A DNA stretch of 64,000 nucleotides from an uncultured Lachnospiraceae bacterium (GTDB taxonomy: Bacteria; Bacillota; Clostridia; Lachnospirales; Lachnospiraceae), in NCBI GenBank assembly GCA_900316165.1, contig ONBW01000002.1:62001-126000 (forward strand). The letters are read 5' to 3'. Every line of letters begins with the position of its first letter. Within the stretch, counting starts at the first letter, position 1. The notes below the pieces were generated by a model. That model had not been told where the DNA came from, made no database searches, and saw nothing but the letters and a program-made list of their open reading frames with translations. Below, one piece after another: positions 1 through 7,024 of the stretch. The translations under genes were made by a program, and so were the position numbers.

Positions 1-429
1 AGAGGTAGATGGTAGGCAGGTTGGAGTTATATGGTAGATGGGATACTGGTACTTCATGTAGAGATTGTAGGCTGTTTTCCCGTTTACAAAAATTCTCTCC
101 CCGATGGAAGAGGTGGACAGGATAGGAGAGAGGTCGGTTAATTTTACATCAGTGATAGAGCTGTCGGCGGAGCCGGCTATCATGCATGAGTCAATCACGT
201 CATAGAGCGCGATGTGGCAGGTACGAAGCAGCGCCTGCTTTTCCTCAATCGTCACAGGTTCCTTTCTTTGAAAAATAAACGCTATCACCTTCCAGAACCG
301 ATTTGACGGATGTCCATAGTAGAAGCCCTGTTCACGCGACTTTACAGATGGAAACGAGCCGAGAATCAGTATAGTGGAGTTTTTATCGTAGAAAGCCCCG
401 AAGGAGTGATCTGCTTTCGAAAGTGTCAT
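1..429 (-). CDS. DNA-deoxyinosine (hypoxanthine-DNA) glycosylase, 3' end beyond window
   Basis: The reverse strand from the ATG at 429 stays open to the window edge (143 codons, no stop). The translation carries LILGSFPSVKSREQGFYYGH then PSNRFWKVI near the N-terminus, TIEEKQALL and HIALYDVIDSC in the middle, and CLPSTS at the edge. These match the uracil/hypoxanthine-DNA glycosylase fold (Mug-like deoxyinosine glycosylases), which remove deaminated adenine from DNA in base excision repair. A GGAG ribosome site sits 6 nt upstream of the ATG. The gene lies behind a leader with its own promoter and intrinsic terminator (485-627), so expression may be attenuated. The C-terminus, expected about 20-25 residues further on, is outside the window. 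The family call is firm; exact substrate preference is inferred. Confidence 0.85.
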   Translation of the reverse strand, partial: MTLSKADHSFGAFYDKNSTILILGSFPSVKSREQGFYYGHPSNRFWKVIAFIFQRKEPVTIEEKQALLRTCHIALYDVIDSCMIAGSADSSITDVKLTDLSPILSTSSIGERIFVNGKTAYNLYMKYQYPIYHITPTCLPSTS

Positions 430-484
430 AAGAGTCTCCTGTTCTCTTAGCACTGCTTAATTACCTCGATAAGAGGAATAGTAA

Positions 485-627
485 GCACAAAAAATAATGC
501 CTCTCTCGTCTGCCCGGACGAGGGAGGCGGCTCTCACTGAGAGCTAAATAACTCATTTCAGGCATCCAATCTTGGATTAGGTGCTCTTTTATATTAATAA
601 TCTATCACGATTCTTTTGATATGTCAA
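485..627 (-). promoter_or_regulatory. Promoter plus structured leader ending in an intrinsic terminator, upstream of the glycosylase gene
   Basis: Reading the minus strand, TTGACA (622-627) and TAGATT (599-604) are separated by exactly 17 bp. The predicted transcript then contains ATCCAA/TTGGAT, a possible closing stem AGAGC/GCTCT, and a competing hairpin GCTCTCA/TGAGAGC. It ends in a 12-bp hairpin (499-510 with 517-528, one wobble pair) followed by a U-rich tract. The glycosylase ATG is at 429. Overlap between the AGAGC closing stem and the GCTCTCA hairpin is the sort of mutually exclusive pairing used by attenuators. I do not recognise a known riboswitch class. It could also be a free-standing RNA of about 105 nt. 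Confidence 0.5.
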
Positions 628-700
628 TTCTTTATCCAAAACAGCTTCTTGATGAAATTCTCATCGTCTAACAAATTAACTTGGAAGTCCCGAGTACATA
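624..700 (-). pseudogene. Scrap of an ABC-transporter ATPase C-terminus
   Basis: The minus strand reads LLDDENFIKKLFWIKN followed by TGA at 624-626. This closely resembles the C-terminal end VLDDEDFIRRLFGIKA of the intact ABC ATPase gene at 3534-4265, and the DNA is similar too. No start, Walker motif or upstream domain is present, so only the tail of a paralogue survives. The stop codon overlaps the -35 box of the glycosylase leader promoter. Upstream (to about 830) I see no further coding signal. Confidence 0.4.
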
Positions 701-921
701 TCTGATGACGGGCTTTTTGACGCAAGCCTCATAAAAAGCCAGAGCTGGGAGATTACGGGGACCATCTTTTCACAGGTGTACAGTGGAAAATAAACGTTTG
801 CCAGCGATCTTCTCTTTTGATATAATAATTTCGGAGCTACCGATAACGGTAGGCGGTTAGCCCTCTTTCGAGGGCATCTTGCCCTCAGACCAAAAGGAAG
901 GAGGGCGATGTATATGGTTAG

Positions 922-999
922 TTGGCTGATATTTTTCAGTACACGACGATGCTCATAGCATTAGCCACGTTGCTTTTTGCAATAGGCAAAAGAAAATAG
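922..999 (+). CDS. Tiny hydrophobic peptide, putative type I toxin (possibly frameshifted)
   Basis: From a TTG at 922 the frame encodes 25 residues, including FQYTTMLIALATLLFAIGKRK split as a membrane segment and a basic tail, then TAG. This is the size and composition of holin-like or Fst-like type I toxins. The AGGAGGG site is too far upstream of the TTG. It is well placed for an ATG at 908 in another frame, which encodes only 16 residues (MYMVSWLIFF...). A single-base indel near 920 would fuse MYMVS to this peptide, so the toxin may be inactivated by a frameshift. It is too short for ordinary gene calling. Confidence 0.4.
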   Translation: MADIFQYTTMLIALATLLFAIGKRK

Positions 1000-1031
1000 C
1001 CGCCCCGTCCTGCAAGATAGGCGACTATTTT
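993..1031. terminator. Bidirectional intrinsic terminator of module 1
   Basis: AAAATAGCCGCC (993-1004) pairs with GGCGACTATTTT (1020-1031) with one mismatch. T-rich flanks on both sides make it usable by the sense RNA and by the converging antisense RNA. It overlaps the stop codon of the small peptide gene, as in module 2. Confidence 0.6.
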
Positions 1032-1112
1032 TAGTTACTTGTTGTAAGGGCTGACCGTCTATCCGGTAGCTCTTTCTATGCTTATGTTACAACACATAGT
1101 GCGTTTTGTCAA
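1032..1112 (-). ncRNA. Antisense RNA of module 1 (putative antitoxin) with promoter
   Basis: On the minus strand TTGACA (1107-1112) and TAACAT (1084-1089) are 17 bp apart. The RNA would start near 1077 with ACCGGATAGACGGTCAGCC (1049-1067), the same 5' motif as the sense RNA. It would run into the shared terminator at 993-1031. No ORF is present. Its role as antitoxin is inferred from the convergent layout. Confidence 0.45.
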
Positions 1113-1211
1113 ATACGAACATATCATCGAATGTGGCGCAGTTGACCGCGCCATAAGGTGTCAGGTGGTGCGCCCAGATAAGGGCATGGTCGTGGTGTTT
1201 GTGGAATCAGA

Positions 1212-1368
1212 ATGAAGAATGGAAATCAAAACTTTTTGTTCTATCTTCTAAAGTACTATATGCCTTTGTTGCTTAAAAAAGAAAGCGGCACCGTTTTCGG
1301 ATCTGTTAATCGTAACGATATTAATGGACTTGAAGTTGATATTCCAGAAGCGGAGTGCGAATATCGTT
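1212..1368 (+). pseudogene. Fragment of type I restriction specificity subunit (HsdS), target-recognition-domain end
   Basis: The open frame from the ATG at 1212 reads FLFYLLKYYMPLLL then ESGTVFGSVNRNDINGLEVD and IPEAE. This is the conserved end of an HsdS target recognition domain (GTVFGSVNR-D-NGLE-IP). After about residue 52 the similarity stops and the frame ends at 1409. No full gene is present. The C-terminal part expected to follow is found downstream on the opposite strand (1736-1882), so the gene appears to have been broken by inversion or to derive from a shuffling hsdS locus. Confidence 0.55.
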
Positions 1369-1405
1369 GGCGCTGCATGGCGAGTTATGGGTGCACCGCT
1401 CATAT

Positions 1406-1503
1406 TTGACAAACCAAGGTAAAGGGTTTATATTAAGTACATAAAGACCACCGGATAGCAGACGGTTAGCCGGGGTTTATAGGTAACTTAAGATAAAGCG
1501 ACC
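1406..1503 (+). ncRNA. Antisense RNA of module 2 (putative antitoxin) with promoter
   Basis: TTGACA (1406-1411) and TATATT (1429-1434) are 17 bp apart. The RNA would begin near 1441 and carries ACCGGATAGCAGACGGTTAG followed by CC (1450-1471), matching the 5' motif of module 1. It meets the terminator at 1495-1529. It is convergent to the peptide gene on the minus strand, so the module is a mirror image of module 1. Confidence 0.45.
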
Positions 1504-1529
1504 TTAATCCTTGCCGGGACGGTCGCTTT
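1495..1529. terminator. Bidirectional intrinsic terminator of module 2
   Basis: AAAGCGACC (1495-1503) pairs perfectly with GGTCGCTTT (1521-1529), with T-rich sequence after it on the plus strand and A/T-rich flanks on the minus strand. It overlaps the stop codon of the minus-strand small peptide gene. Confidence 0.6.
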
Positions 1530-1611
1530 TCTTATGCTGGTATATGGTATCAATGACCTCTTTGATAATCTGAATGATAACCAAAGAGCATCTTAGTACA
1601 CATTCGAGCAT
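1504..1611 (-). CDS. 35-residue peptide, putative type I toxin of module 2
   Basis: The ATG at 1611 is preceded by a near-perfect GAAGGAGGTGG ribosome site. The product is MLECVLRCSLVIIQIIKEVI then DTIYQHKKSDRPGKD: a short hydrophobic segment (about residues 4-24) followed by a charged tail. A 17-bp-spaced promoter (TTGTCA 1722-1727, TATCAT 1699-1704) reads into it. The transcript starts with the same GGCGGTTAGCC motif seen in module 1 (1664-1687). The intact ribosome site and reading frame suggest this copy is still functional. Toxicity is inferred from architecture only. Confidence 0.5.
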   Translation of the reverse strand: MLECVLRCSLVIIQIIKEVIDTIYQHKKSDRPGKD

Positions 1612-1698
1612 GAAGACCACCTCCTTCGTAAAGGATTTGTAGGAACTCCTTTCTTATTCTGGTGGCTAACCGCCCGCCGTCTCCGGTGGCTTGATGAT

Positions 1699-1727
1699 AT
1701 GATATCAGAATTTTATTAGACTGACAA
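1699..1727 (-). promoter_or_regulatory. Promoter for the module 2 peptide
   Basis: On the minus strand TTGTCA and TATCAT are exactly 17 bp apart. The 5' hairpin motif (1664-1687) starts about 12 bp beyond the -10 box. This is the same spacing as at the other three promoters of the two modules. Confidence 0.5.
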
Positions 1728-1735
1728 CCATAACA

Positions 1736-1882
1736 TCAGAGATCGATATCGGAGACATCAAGTTCTCCAGATATCAAGCGTGGAAGCAAGCTATCCCGGA
1801 TGGTCTGTAAGTGACAGATTTCCTCATAGTTGTTTCTGATGGCATCATCCATTGGCGAAACAACAGTCCTCATATGCGACAT
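1736..1882 (-). pseudogene. C-terminal fragment of type I restriction specificity subunit (HsdS)
   Basis: The 48-residue frame reads VVSPMDDAIRNNYEEICHLQ then TIRDSLLPRLISGELDVSDI. This is the typical HsdS end: the conserved coiled-coil helix followed by IRDSLLPRLISGEL. A stop lies directly upstream in frame, so the rest of the gene is missing. Together with the plus-strand fragment at 1212 it would rebuild one HsdS C-terminal half, but the two pieces now point toward each other. Between 1883 and 1968 nothing else is recognisable. Confidence 0.55.
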
Positions 1883-1968
1883 TTAGATCCCCAACAGGGG
1901 CTCTGACGCTCATAAGAACATAATGTGGACCCTCTTAGTAATTCTACAGCCTATCATGTGATGTTTTT

Positions 1969-3438
1969 TTAAGTCAAGTTATAGTCCTGTAGAATCAGGC
2001 TGTCGAGGAAATTCATATCGAGATTGGCCTCAAGTATATCAGCAAGCCTGTCGAGCTCTGCATTTGTGGACTCACGCTGACTCATTTCACTGAGCTGCTT
2101 CGGCGCCATTCCCTTTCTTTCAAAAATAAAATCCATCAGCGCCTGTACTGGTGCTGTCTCATCAAAGAAGCCGTGCCAGTAGGTACCGGCGACAAGATTT
2201 CTTTCATCGATGATGCCCTCAGATGAAGATGATATCAATGGTCTTACGTCCTTTGAAAAATGGCTGCTGCCGCAGTGTATCTCATATCCGCGGACGAAAC
2301 CGCCATTTTCAAGACTTCCCTCTACCTGGCAGGTGGTTTTTATTTTTTCCATGACAGTAGTCATAGGGATGAGGCCAAGACCCTCTTCGGTGCCGCCTTC
2401 CTCGATGCCGAACGGATCGGAGATGTTTTCACCAAGCATCTGATAGCCGCCGCAGATACCGAGGATTGGGATTTGGCCTTTTTTTGCCTTTAAAAATTCA
2501 GCAATCCCGGTATTCTTGAGCCATCTCAAATCGGCTATCGTGTTTTTGGTTCCCGGGAGGATGATCAGATCTGGTGAACCAATTGATGACACGTCGCTTA
2601 CATATCTGACTGATACCTCTGAAAGCCGCTCCAGTGGCAGAAAATCCGTGTAATTGGAGATCTTCGGGAATCTGATGACGACGATGTCTATTTTTTGGGA
2701 CGTGTGATTTGAAAGCTTTTCAGACAGAGAGTCCTCCTCTGGGAGATTAAGCCTCGTATATGGCAGGACGCCAACTACAGGCTTATGAGTCTTTTCTTCA
2801 AGGATTTCGACCCCGGCGGAAAACAGAGCTGAATCGCCACGGAATTTATTTACGATTAGGCCCTTTATCAGCTCCTGCTCGTTTTCAGGCAGCAGGGCGA
2901 CGCTCCCGTAGAGCTGCGCAAAAATACCGCCTCTGTCGATATCCCCGACCAGAAGGACCGGCGCGTTTAAAGCAGAAGCGAGGCCCATGTTTACTATGTC
3001 GTCTTTTCGCAGATTCAGCTCACAGCATGAGCCGGCACCCTCTATGACTATCAGGTCGTTTTCGGCTGAAAGCCTGTCATAGTCGGAGAGTATAGCTGGC
3101 ATCAGGCTCTTTTTCTTTTTAAAATATTCTGCTGCTGAGAGGTTCTCGACCGCCCGGCCGTTTACAATTACCTGGCTTGCTGTATCTGTCGATGGCTTGA
3201 GAAGAACAGGATTCATTTCAACTGCCGGCTCTTTTAAGCAGGCCATGGCCTGAAGCGCGGTCGCAGTGCCTATTTCTCCGCCATCTGCCGTCACAAACGA
3301 ATTCAGCGCCATGTTCTGCGACTTAAACGGCGCCACACTGAGGCCTCTTCTCGTATATATGCGGCAGATTCCCGCCGTTATCAGGCTTTTTCCAACCCCC
3401 GACATCGTTCCCTGTATCATAAGATTTTTTGCGTTCAT
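1969..3438 (-). CDS. cobQ: Cobyric acid synthase
   Basis: This 489-residue protein carries out the ATP- and glutamine-dependent amidation of four side chains of adenosylcobyrinate a,c-diamide in the cobalamin pathway (CbiP in the anaerobic naming). Evidence is the N-terminal dethiobiotin-synthetase-like nucleotide site GTMSGVGKS (residues 10-18), SQNMALNSFVT (residues 40-50), and the C-terminal type 1 glutamine amidotransferase domain with the nucleophile in LGICGGYQMLGE (about residue 330) and the HGFFDE histidine near the end. Length is normal for the family. It is transcribed away from the plus-strand cob cluster, and a terminator at 3475-3506 separates it from the ABC ATPase gene upstream. 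No cobalamin riboswitch is visible. Confidence 0.95.
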   Translation of the reverse strand: MNAKNLMIQGTMSGVGKSLITAGICRIYTRRGLSVAPFKSQNMALNSFVTADGGEIGTATALQAMACLKEPAVEMNPVLLKPSTDTASQVIVNGRAVENLSAAEYFKKKKSLMPAILSDYDRLSAENDLIVIEGAGSCCELNLRKDDIVNMGLASALNAPVLLVGDIDRGGIFAQLYGSVALLPENEQELIKGLIVNKFRGDSALFSAGVEILEEKTHKPVVGVLPYTRLNLPEEDSLSEKLSNHTSQKIDIVVIRFPKISNYTDFLPLERLSEVSVRYVSDVSSIGSPDLIILPGTKNTIADLRWLKNTGIAEFLKAKKGQIPILGICGGYQMLGENISDPFGIEEGGTEEGLGLIPMTTVMEKIKTTCQVEGSLENGGFVRGYEIHCGSSHFSKDVRPLISSSSEGIIDERNLVAGTYWHGFFDETAPVQALMDFIFERKGMAPKQLSEMSQRESTNAELDRLADILEANLDMNFLDSLILQDYNLT

Positions 3439-3474
3439 GCTGCTATTATACTTTATTTTTAGGATGGCAGGAAG

Positions 3475-3506
3475 AGAAAAAAGGGCCTTGCGGCCCCCCC
3501 CTTTTT
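3475..3506. terminator. Intrinsic terminator between the ABC ATPase and cobQ
   Basis: On the minus strand GGGCC, GCAA loop, GGCCC is followed by TTTTTTC. The plus strand also ends in a T-run after a C-tract, so it can act in both directions. It makes cobQ a separate transcription unit, or one fed only by read-through. Confidence 0.65.
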
Positions 3507-3533
3507 CAGATGATATTTATGTAAGCGCCACTG

Positions 3534-4265
3534 TCAGGCCTTTATCCCAAAGAGCCTCCTGATAAAGTCTTCATCATCTAACACCTGTGGCTTTTCAACC
3601 GAAGCCTGGTGATTTTCGTCGATTGCAAGCAGCAGGTCGGAGCATTCCCAGGCAAGAGAGAGCTCGTGAATCGACATGATAATTGCGATGCCGGTATTTT
3701 TAAGCTCCAAGAGAATTTTTTTCAGCTCATACTGGTATCTGATGTCTAAGAAGGCGGTTGGCTCGTCAAGGATTAAGACCTCTGGTTCCTGGCAGATGGC
3801 GCGGGCGAGGAGAACTCTCTGCTTCTGGCCATCGCTTAACGCGTCAAAAAGCTTGTCAGTAAGCTCTGTTGTGTTCGTAATCTCCATCGATTTTTTTATA
3901 ACGTCGGTATCGTGCGTGGAGAGCTTCCCGAAAAATCCGGTATAAGGATAACGGCCAGCAGCTACTATGTCTGAGCAGCGCAGTCCGTTTCCTTTGATCC
4001 GGTCGGTGAATAGTGCGGAGATATTTTTTGCGGCAGTATCACGGTCAATAGACCTGAGGCTTTTTTTTACACCATCTTTAGTTCTTAAAAAAATATCCCC
4101 TCCAACGACAGGCAGCGAGCAGGTGATAGTCTTAAGAAGCGTAGATTTTCCGCAGCCATTAGGTCCGGCAACACTTAAGATCTGCCCGGCATTTATAGTC
4201 AAATCCGGTATTTTTACCAGAGGAGTATTGTTATATCCGATTTCCAAATCCTTAAATTCAAGCAT
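3534..4265 (-). CDS. ABC transporter ATP-binding protein, iron-siderophore/cobalamin uptake type
   Basis: This is a 243-residue ATPase subunit of an ABC importer. Walker A is GPNGCGKST (about residues 34-42), the signature is LSDGQKQR (a variant of LSGGQ), Walker B is VLILDEPT, and the H-loop sits in SIHELSLAWE. These features and the length fit the FecE/BtuD/HmuV group, which energise uptake of corrinoids, haem or ferric siderophores at the membrane. No permease or binding protein is adjacent, so the substrate cannot be read from context. The cobalamin neighbourhood makes corrinoid uptake plausible. A decayed paralogous tail lies at 624-700. Confidence 0.85.
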   Translation of the reverse strand: MLEFKDLEIGYNNTPLVKIPDLTINAGQILSVAGPNGCGKSTLLKTITCSLPVVGGDIFLRTKDGVKKSLRSIDRDTAAKNISALFTDRIKGNGLRCSDIVAAGRYPYTGFFGKLSTHDTDVIKKSMEITNTTELTDKLFDALSDGQKQRVLLARAICQEPEVLILDEPTAFLDIRYQYELKKILLELKNTGIAIIMSIHELSLAWECSDLLLAIDENHQASVEKPQVLDDEDFIRRLFGIKA

Positions 4266-4442
4266 GGAAGAAGTATATCACTTATTGAGAAAATTTGCAT
4301 TCTGGGTTATCATAAACAGGACAGACAGTGAAATTCTGAAAGAAATCAGCAAACATGAGAGGATGCCAGGCAGGCTGGTTATGTGTAGTGGAGATAAGCA
4401 TCTCAGACAGCTGTATGTTTGCAGGAATTAGAAGGTGTTTAC

Positions 4443-5198
4443 ATGGAAAAGAAGTTTGATATAAATAAAGAAGGATATTCGGTAAGGTGCCTGTATTATT
4501 GCGGCAAGGATCCGAAGGCAGTGACAGATATAGTCATCGCGACCTATGGATTCGGCGGGAATAAGGAAAACCACGCGACAAAGAAATTCGCGGAGAGGAT
4601 AACAGCGAAGTACAAGAATTTTGGCGTTATTACTTTTGACTGGCCGTGCCACGGCGAGGATGCGAGGAACAGGATGATTCTTTCTGAGTTTATCGAGTAC
4701 TATCAGATGGTTATTGACCATGCTGTTTGTGACCTCGGCGCCGAGAGGATATACGCTTATGGCACGAGCCTTGGCGGATATATCACGCTTTTGTACCTGA
4801 ATGAAAAGGGCAATCCTTTTACAAAAATCGCGCTTCGTGTCCCTGCTCTCCATATGTATCAGAATTTTGCGAACGGAATTTCCGAGGATGAGTGGAAGAC
4901 CTTAAGAAAGGGCAGGGATATCACCCGTGGCTTTACAAGAAAAATAAAAATGACTCAGGAGTTTCTGGATGAGGTAAAGGCTCATGATGTCTATGCCATG
5001 GACTTTCTCGACTATGCTGATGACATAATGATAATCGCCGGCTCGAAGGATGAGTATACGAGTGTCGAGGATATTGAGGAATTCTGCGACAATAATGTGA
5101 TCGAATACGAGGTTATAGAAAACGCGGATCATCCATTCACAGATCCGAAGCTCATGGACCTTGCGATATCAAAAATAATCGAATTCTTTGGAGCCTGA
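4443..5198 (+). CDS. Alpha/beta hydrolase, serine esterase-like
   Basis: Start chosen at the ATG at 4443, which follows AGAAGG; an upstream in-frame start at 4419 lacks a ribosome site. The 251-residue product has a nucleophile elbow GTSLGG, an acid residue in GSKDEYT and a histidine in NADHPFTD, giving a complete Ser-Asp-His triad in the family order. An early GFGGNKENH probably forms the oxyanion hole. No signal peptide is seen, so it is cytoplasmic. Substrate is unknown. It sits 3 nt upstream of the histidine phosphatase gene and is probably cotranscribed with it. Confidence 0.8.
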   Translation: MEKKFDINKEGYSVRCLYYCGKDPKAVTDIVIATYGFGGNKENHATKKFAERITAKYKNFGVITFDWPCHGEDARNRMILSEFIEYYQMVIDHAVCDLGAERIYAYGTSLGGYITLLYLNEKGNPFTKIALRVPALHMYQNFANGISEDEWKTLRKGRDITRGFTRKIKMTQEFLDEVKAHDVYAMDFLDYADDIMIIAGSKDEYTSVEDIEEFCDNNVIEYEVIENADHPFTDPKLMDLAISKIIEFFGA

Positions 5199-5201
5199 CA
5201 T

Positions 5202-5825
5202 ATGAAAAAACGACTGCGGATCATCATCATAAGGCACGGACAGACAAAGGGAAACCTGGAGAAACGGTACATAGGAAAAAGAAGCCAGGAGACGCTTACG
5301 ACTGAAGCGGCGGAAATAATTAAGAAAAATGAACGCAATTATCCGAACGCGATCCTGCTTTTTACAAGCCCCGCGCTCCGCTGCCAGAATACTGCAAAGC
5401 TTATCTATCCGAGACTCTATCATAAGAGGATTGTGGTTGATGAGTTAAATGAAATGGACTTTGGAATCTTCGAAGGGAAAAACTTTGAAGAGATGAAAAA
5501 TGATGCGGAATACCGCAGCTGGGTTGATGGAGGCTGCACAGGTCAGATCCCGGGAGGCGAAAGCCGTGATGCTTTTATAGGAAGGACTCTGGCAGGCTTT
5601 TCAAAGGTGGTAGAGAAGCTTGAAAAACAGAAGGTTTATGGATATAAGGTTACTGAAGTAGAAAAATTCACTCCGGAGATCCGTGGAAATGAGATGTTCG
5701 ATGCGGCAATTGTGGCCCATGGCGGTACGATTATGGCGGTTCTTTCAGCCCTTGCGGGCGGCGATTATTTTTCGTATGAAGTAAAACCAGGCGAAGGTTA
5801 TGAGTTTACAGTTGAAATCAGTTAA
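5202..5825 (+). CDS. Histidine phosphatase family protein (alpha-ribazole phosphatase-like)
   Basis: This 207-residue protein has the phosphoglycerate-mutase superfamily signature IIRHGQTKGN near the N-terminus, ELNEMDFGIFEG in the middle, and the second catalytic histidine in VAHGGTIMAVLS near the C-terminus. In cobalamin clusters such enzymes (CobC) dephosphorylate alpha-ribazole-5'-phosphate or cobalamin phosphate in nucleotide-loop assembly, and its place just upstream of cbiB supports that role. Generic histidine phosphatases share the same motifs, so cobalamin specificity is an inference from position. Confidence 0.75.
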   Translation: MKKRLRIIIIRHGQTKGNLEKRYIGKRSQETLTTEAAEIIKKNERNYPNAILLFTSPALRCQNTAKLIYPRLYHKRIVVDELNEMDFGIFEGKNFEEMKNDAEYRSWVDGGCTGQIPGGESRDAFIGRTLAGFSKVVEKLEKQKVYGYKVTEVEKFTPEIRGNEMFDAAIVAHGGTIMAVLSALAGGDYFSYEVKPGEGYEFTVEIS

Positions 5826-5897
5826 AACCGCTTTAAGAAAGATTCAGAGTAATTGTGGCGGGAAGATACATTATCGTGATATTGACAGGGTAGAAAT

Positions 5898-6905
5898 GTG
5901 GACATTATAAAATTACATCTGTGCGGGTTCGCGATTGGGTTTGTTCTGGACCTTATCGTGGGAGATCCGCACTGGTTTAAGTTTCATCCCGTAAGAATAA
6001 TGGGCGCTCTGATAGGAGCTTTAGATAAATTTTTCCTGGGAGAAAAGAAGGATGTCGGGCACAAGGCGGATCTGGACGGAAGAGTCGATTTAAGGCAGTT
6101 TATGCAGGGACTTTTTACCATGGCACTTGTTACAGTCCTTTCAATCCTTGTTCCTGCGGGGATCCTGTACCTGTGTTACGAGGCGGATCACTATCTCTTC
6201 ATTGCTGCAGAGGCGGTTCTTACCTGCATGTGCCTTTCAACGGCGTCCCTTATCAGGGAGACATCTCCTGTAAAAAAAGCTCTTCTCAAGGATGATATAT
6301 ATGCTGCGGCGAATAGTCTTTCCCGCGTGGTAGGAAGAGATACGGACAGGCTTTCGGAAGCAGGGATTATCAGGGCAGTCATTGAGACTCTGGCTGAGAA
6401 TTTAAGTGACGGAATAATTTCACCTGTCATATATCTTGCGATTTTCGGACCATGTGGTGGAATGGCCTTCAAGGCGATAAGCACAGGGGATTCCATGATC
6501 GGATATAAGAACGCGAGATATTTTTCATTTGGAAGAGCAGCTGCGAAGGCGGATGATGTATTAAACTGCATTCCCGCAAGGATAAGCGCGGCGCTTATTA
6601 TAATCTCAGCATTTTTTATCAAGGGGCTGAGTGCCGGAGATGCCCTTCGGACGTACAGGAAAGACCATGGAAAAACAGAAAGTCCGAACGCAGGATGCCC
6701 GGAATCAGCGATGGCAGGAGCGCTTACTCTCACGCTCGGCGGCCCGGCATACTACGGCGGCAGGCTGCAGGACCGCCCGATGCTCGGCGATTTTACCAGG
6801 CAGCCGGAGATACGTGATGTATCGCTGTCACAGAAGGCTGTCGTCGTAAGCTCGGTAATCTGCGCGGCGCTGGCGTGCCTTATTATATGGTGCTTTTGCA
6901 TTTAA
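5898..6905 (+). CDS. cbiB: Adenosylcobinamide-phosphate synthase CbiB
   Basis: This 335-residue integral membrane protein attaches aminopropanol phosphate to adenosylcobyric acid. It starts at GTG (5898). Family signatures include GFVLDLIVGDPHWFKFHPVR with IMG at the N-terminus, ETLAENLSDGIISPVIYLAI, and NARYFSFGRAAAKADDVLN with IPAR. Several hydrophobic stretches span the membrane, including the last 20 residues. Length is normal. It precedes cobD, which makes the aminopropanol phosphate it uses. Confidence 0.95.
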   Translation: MDIIKLHLCGFAIGFVLDLIVGDPHWFKFHPVRIMGALIGALDKFFLGEKKDVGHKADLDGRVDLRQFMQGLFTMALVTVLSILVPAGILYLCYEADHYLFIAAEAVLTCMCLSTASLIRETSPVKKALLKDDIYAAANSLSRVVGRDTDRLSEAGIIRAVIETLAENLSDGIISPVIYLAIFGPCGGMAFKAISTGDSMIGYKNARYFSFGRAAAKADDVLNCIPARISAALIIISAFFIKGLSAGDALRTYRKDHGKTESPNAGCPESAMAGALTLTLGGPAYYGGRLQDRPMLGDFTRQPEIRDVSLSQKAVVVSSVICAALACLIIWCFCI

Positions 6906-7024
6906 AAAAAGCGTTGCCTTTCACAGTCATTGCGGCCTCTCTGTTTATTGAAATGACCGCCGCCGGTGTGTTATACTTGAGTCCGTAGGAAACAAAAATC
7001 GTTCAGAAAAGAGGAGCTTTTGAT

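Larger units (their letters stand above)
798..1036 (+). promoter_or_regulatory. Type I toxin-antitoxin-like module 1, sense transcript
   Basis: TTGCCA (798-803) and TATAAT (821-826) are 17 bp apart. The predicted RNA begins with a small stem ACCG/CGGT and the motif GGCGGTTAGCC (839-862). GCCCTC hairpins follow, then AAGGAAGGAGGG just before a small ORF. The RNA ends at the bidirectional terminator 993-1031. A converging promoter lies at 1084-1112. Convergent promoters that share a terminator around a tiny hydrophobic peptide gene are the hallmark of Fst/par and holin-like type I systems. Function is inferred from architecture. Confidence 0.5.

Noticed and set aside
3967..4431. 154-codon plus-strand ORF antisense to the ABC ATPase
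   Set aside because: It is a shadow of the conserved ATPase reading frame and its extension has no ribosome site.
4266..7024. Cobalamin riboswitch upstream of the cob genes
   Set aside because: I looked for the B12-box and surrounding helices before cbiB, cobD and the ABC ATPase and saw none.
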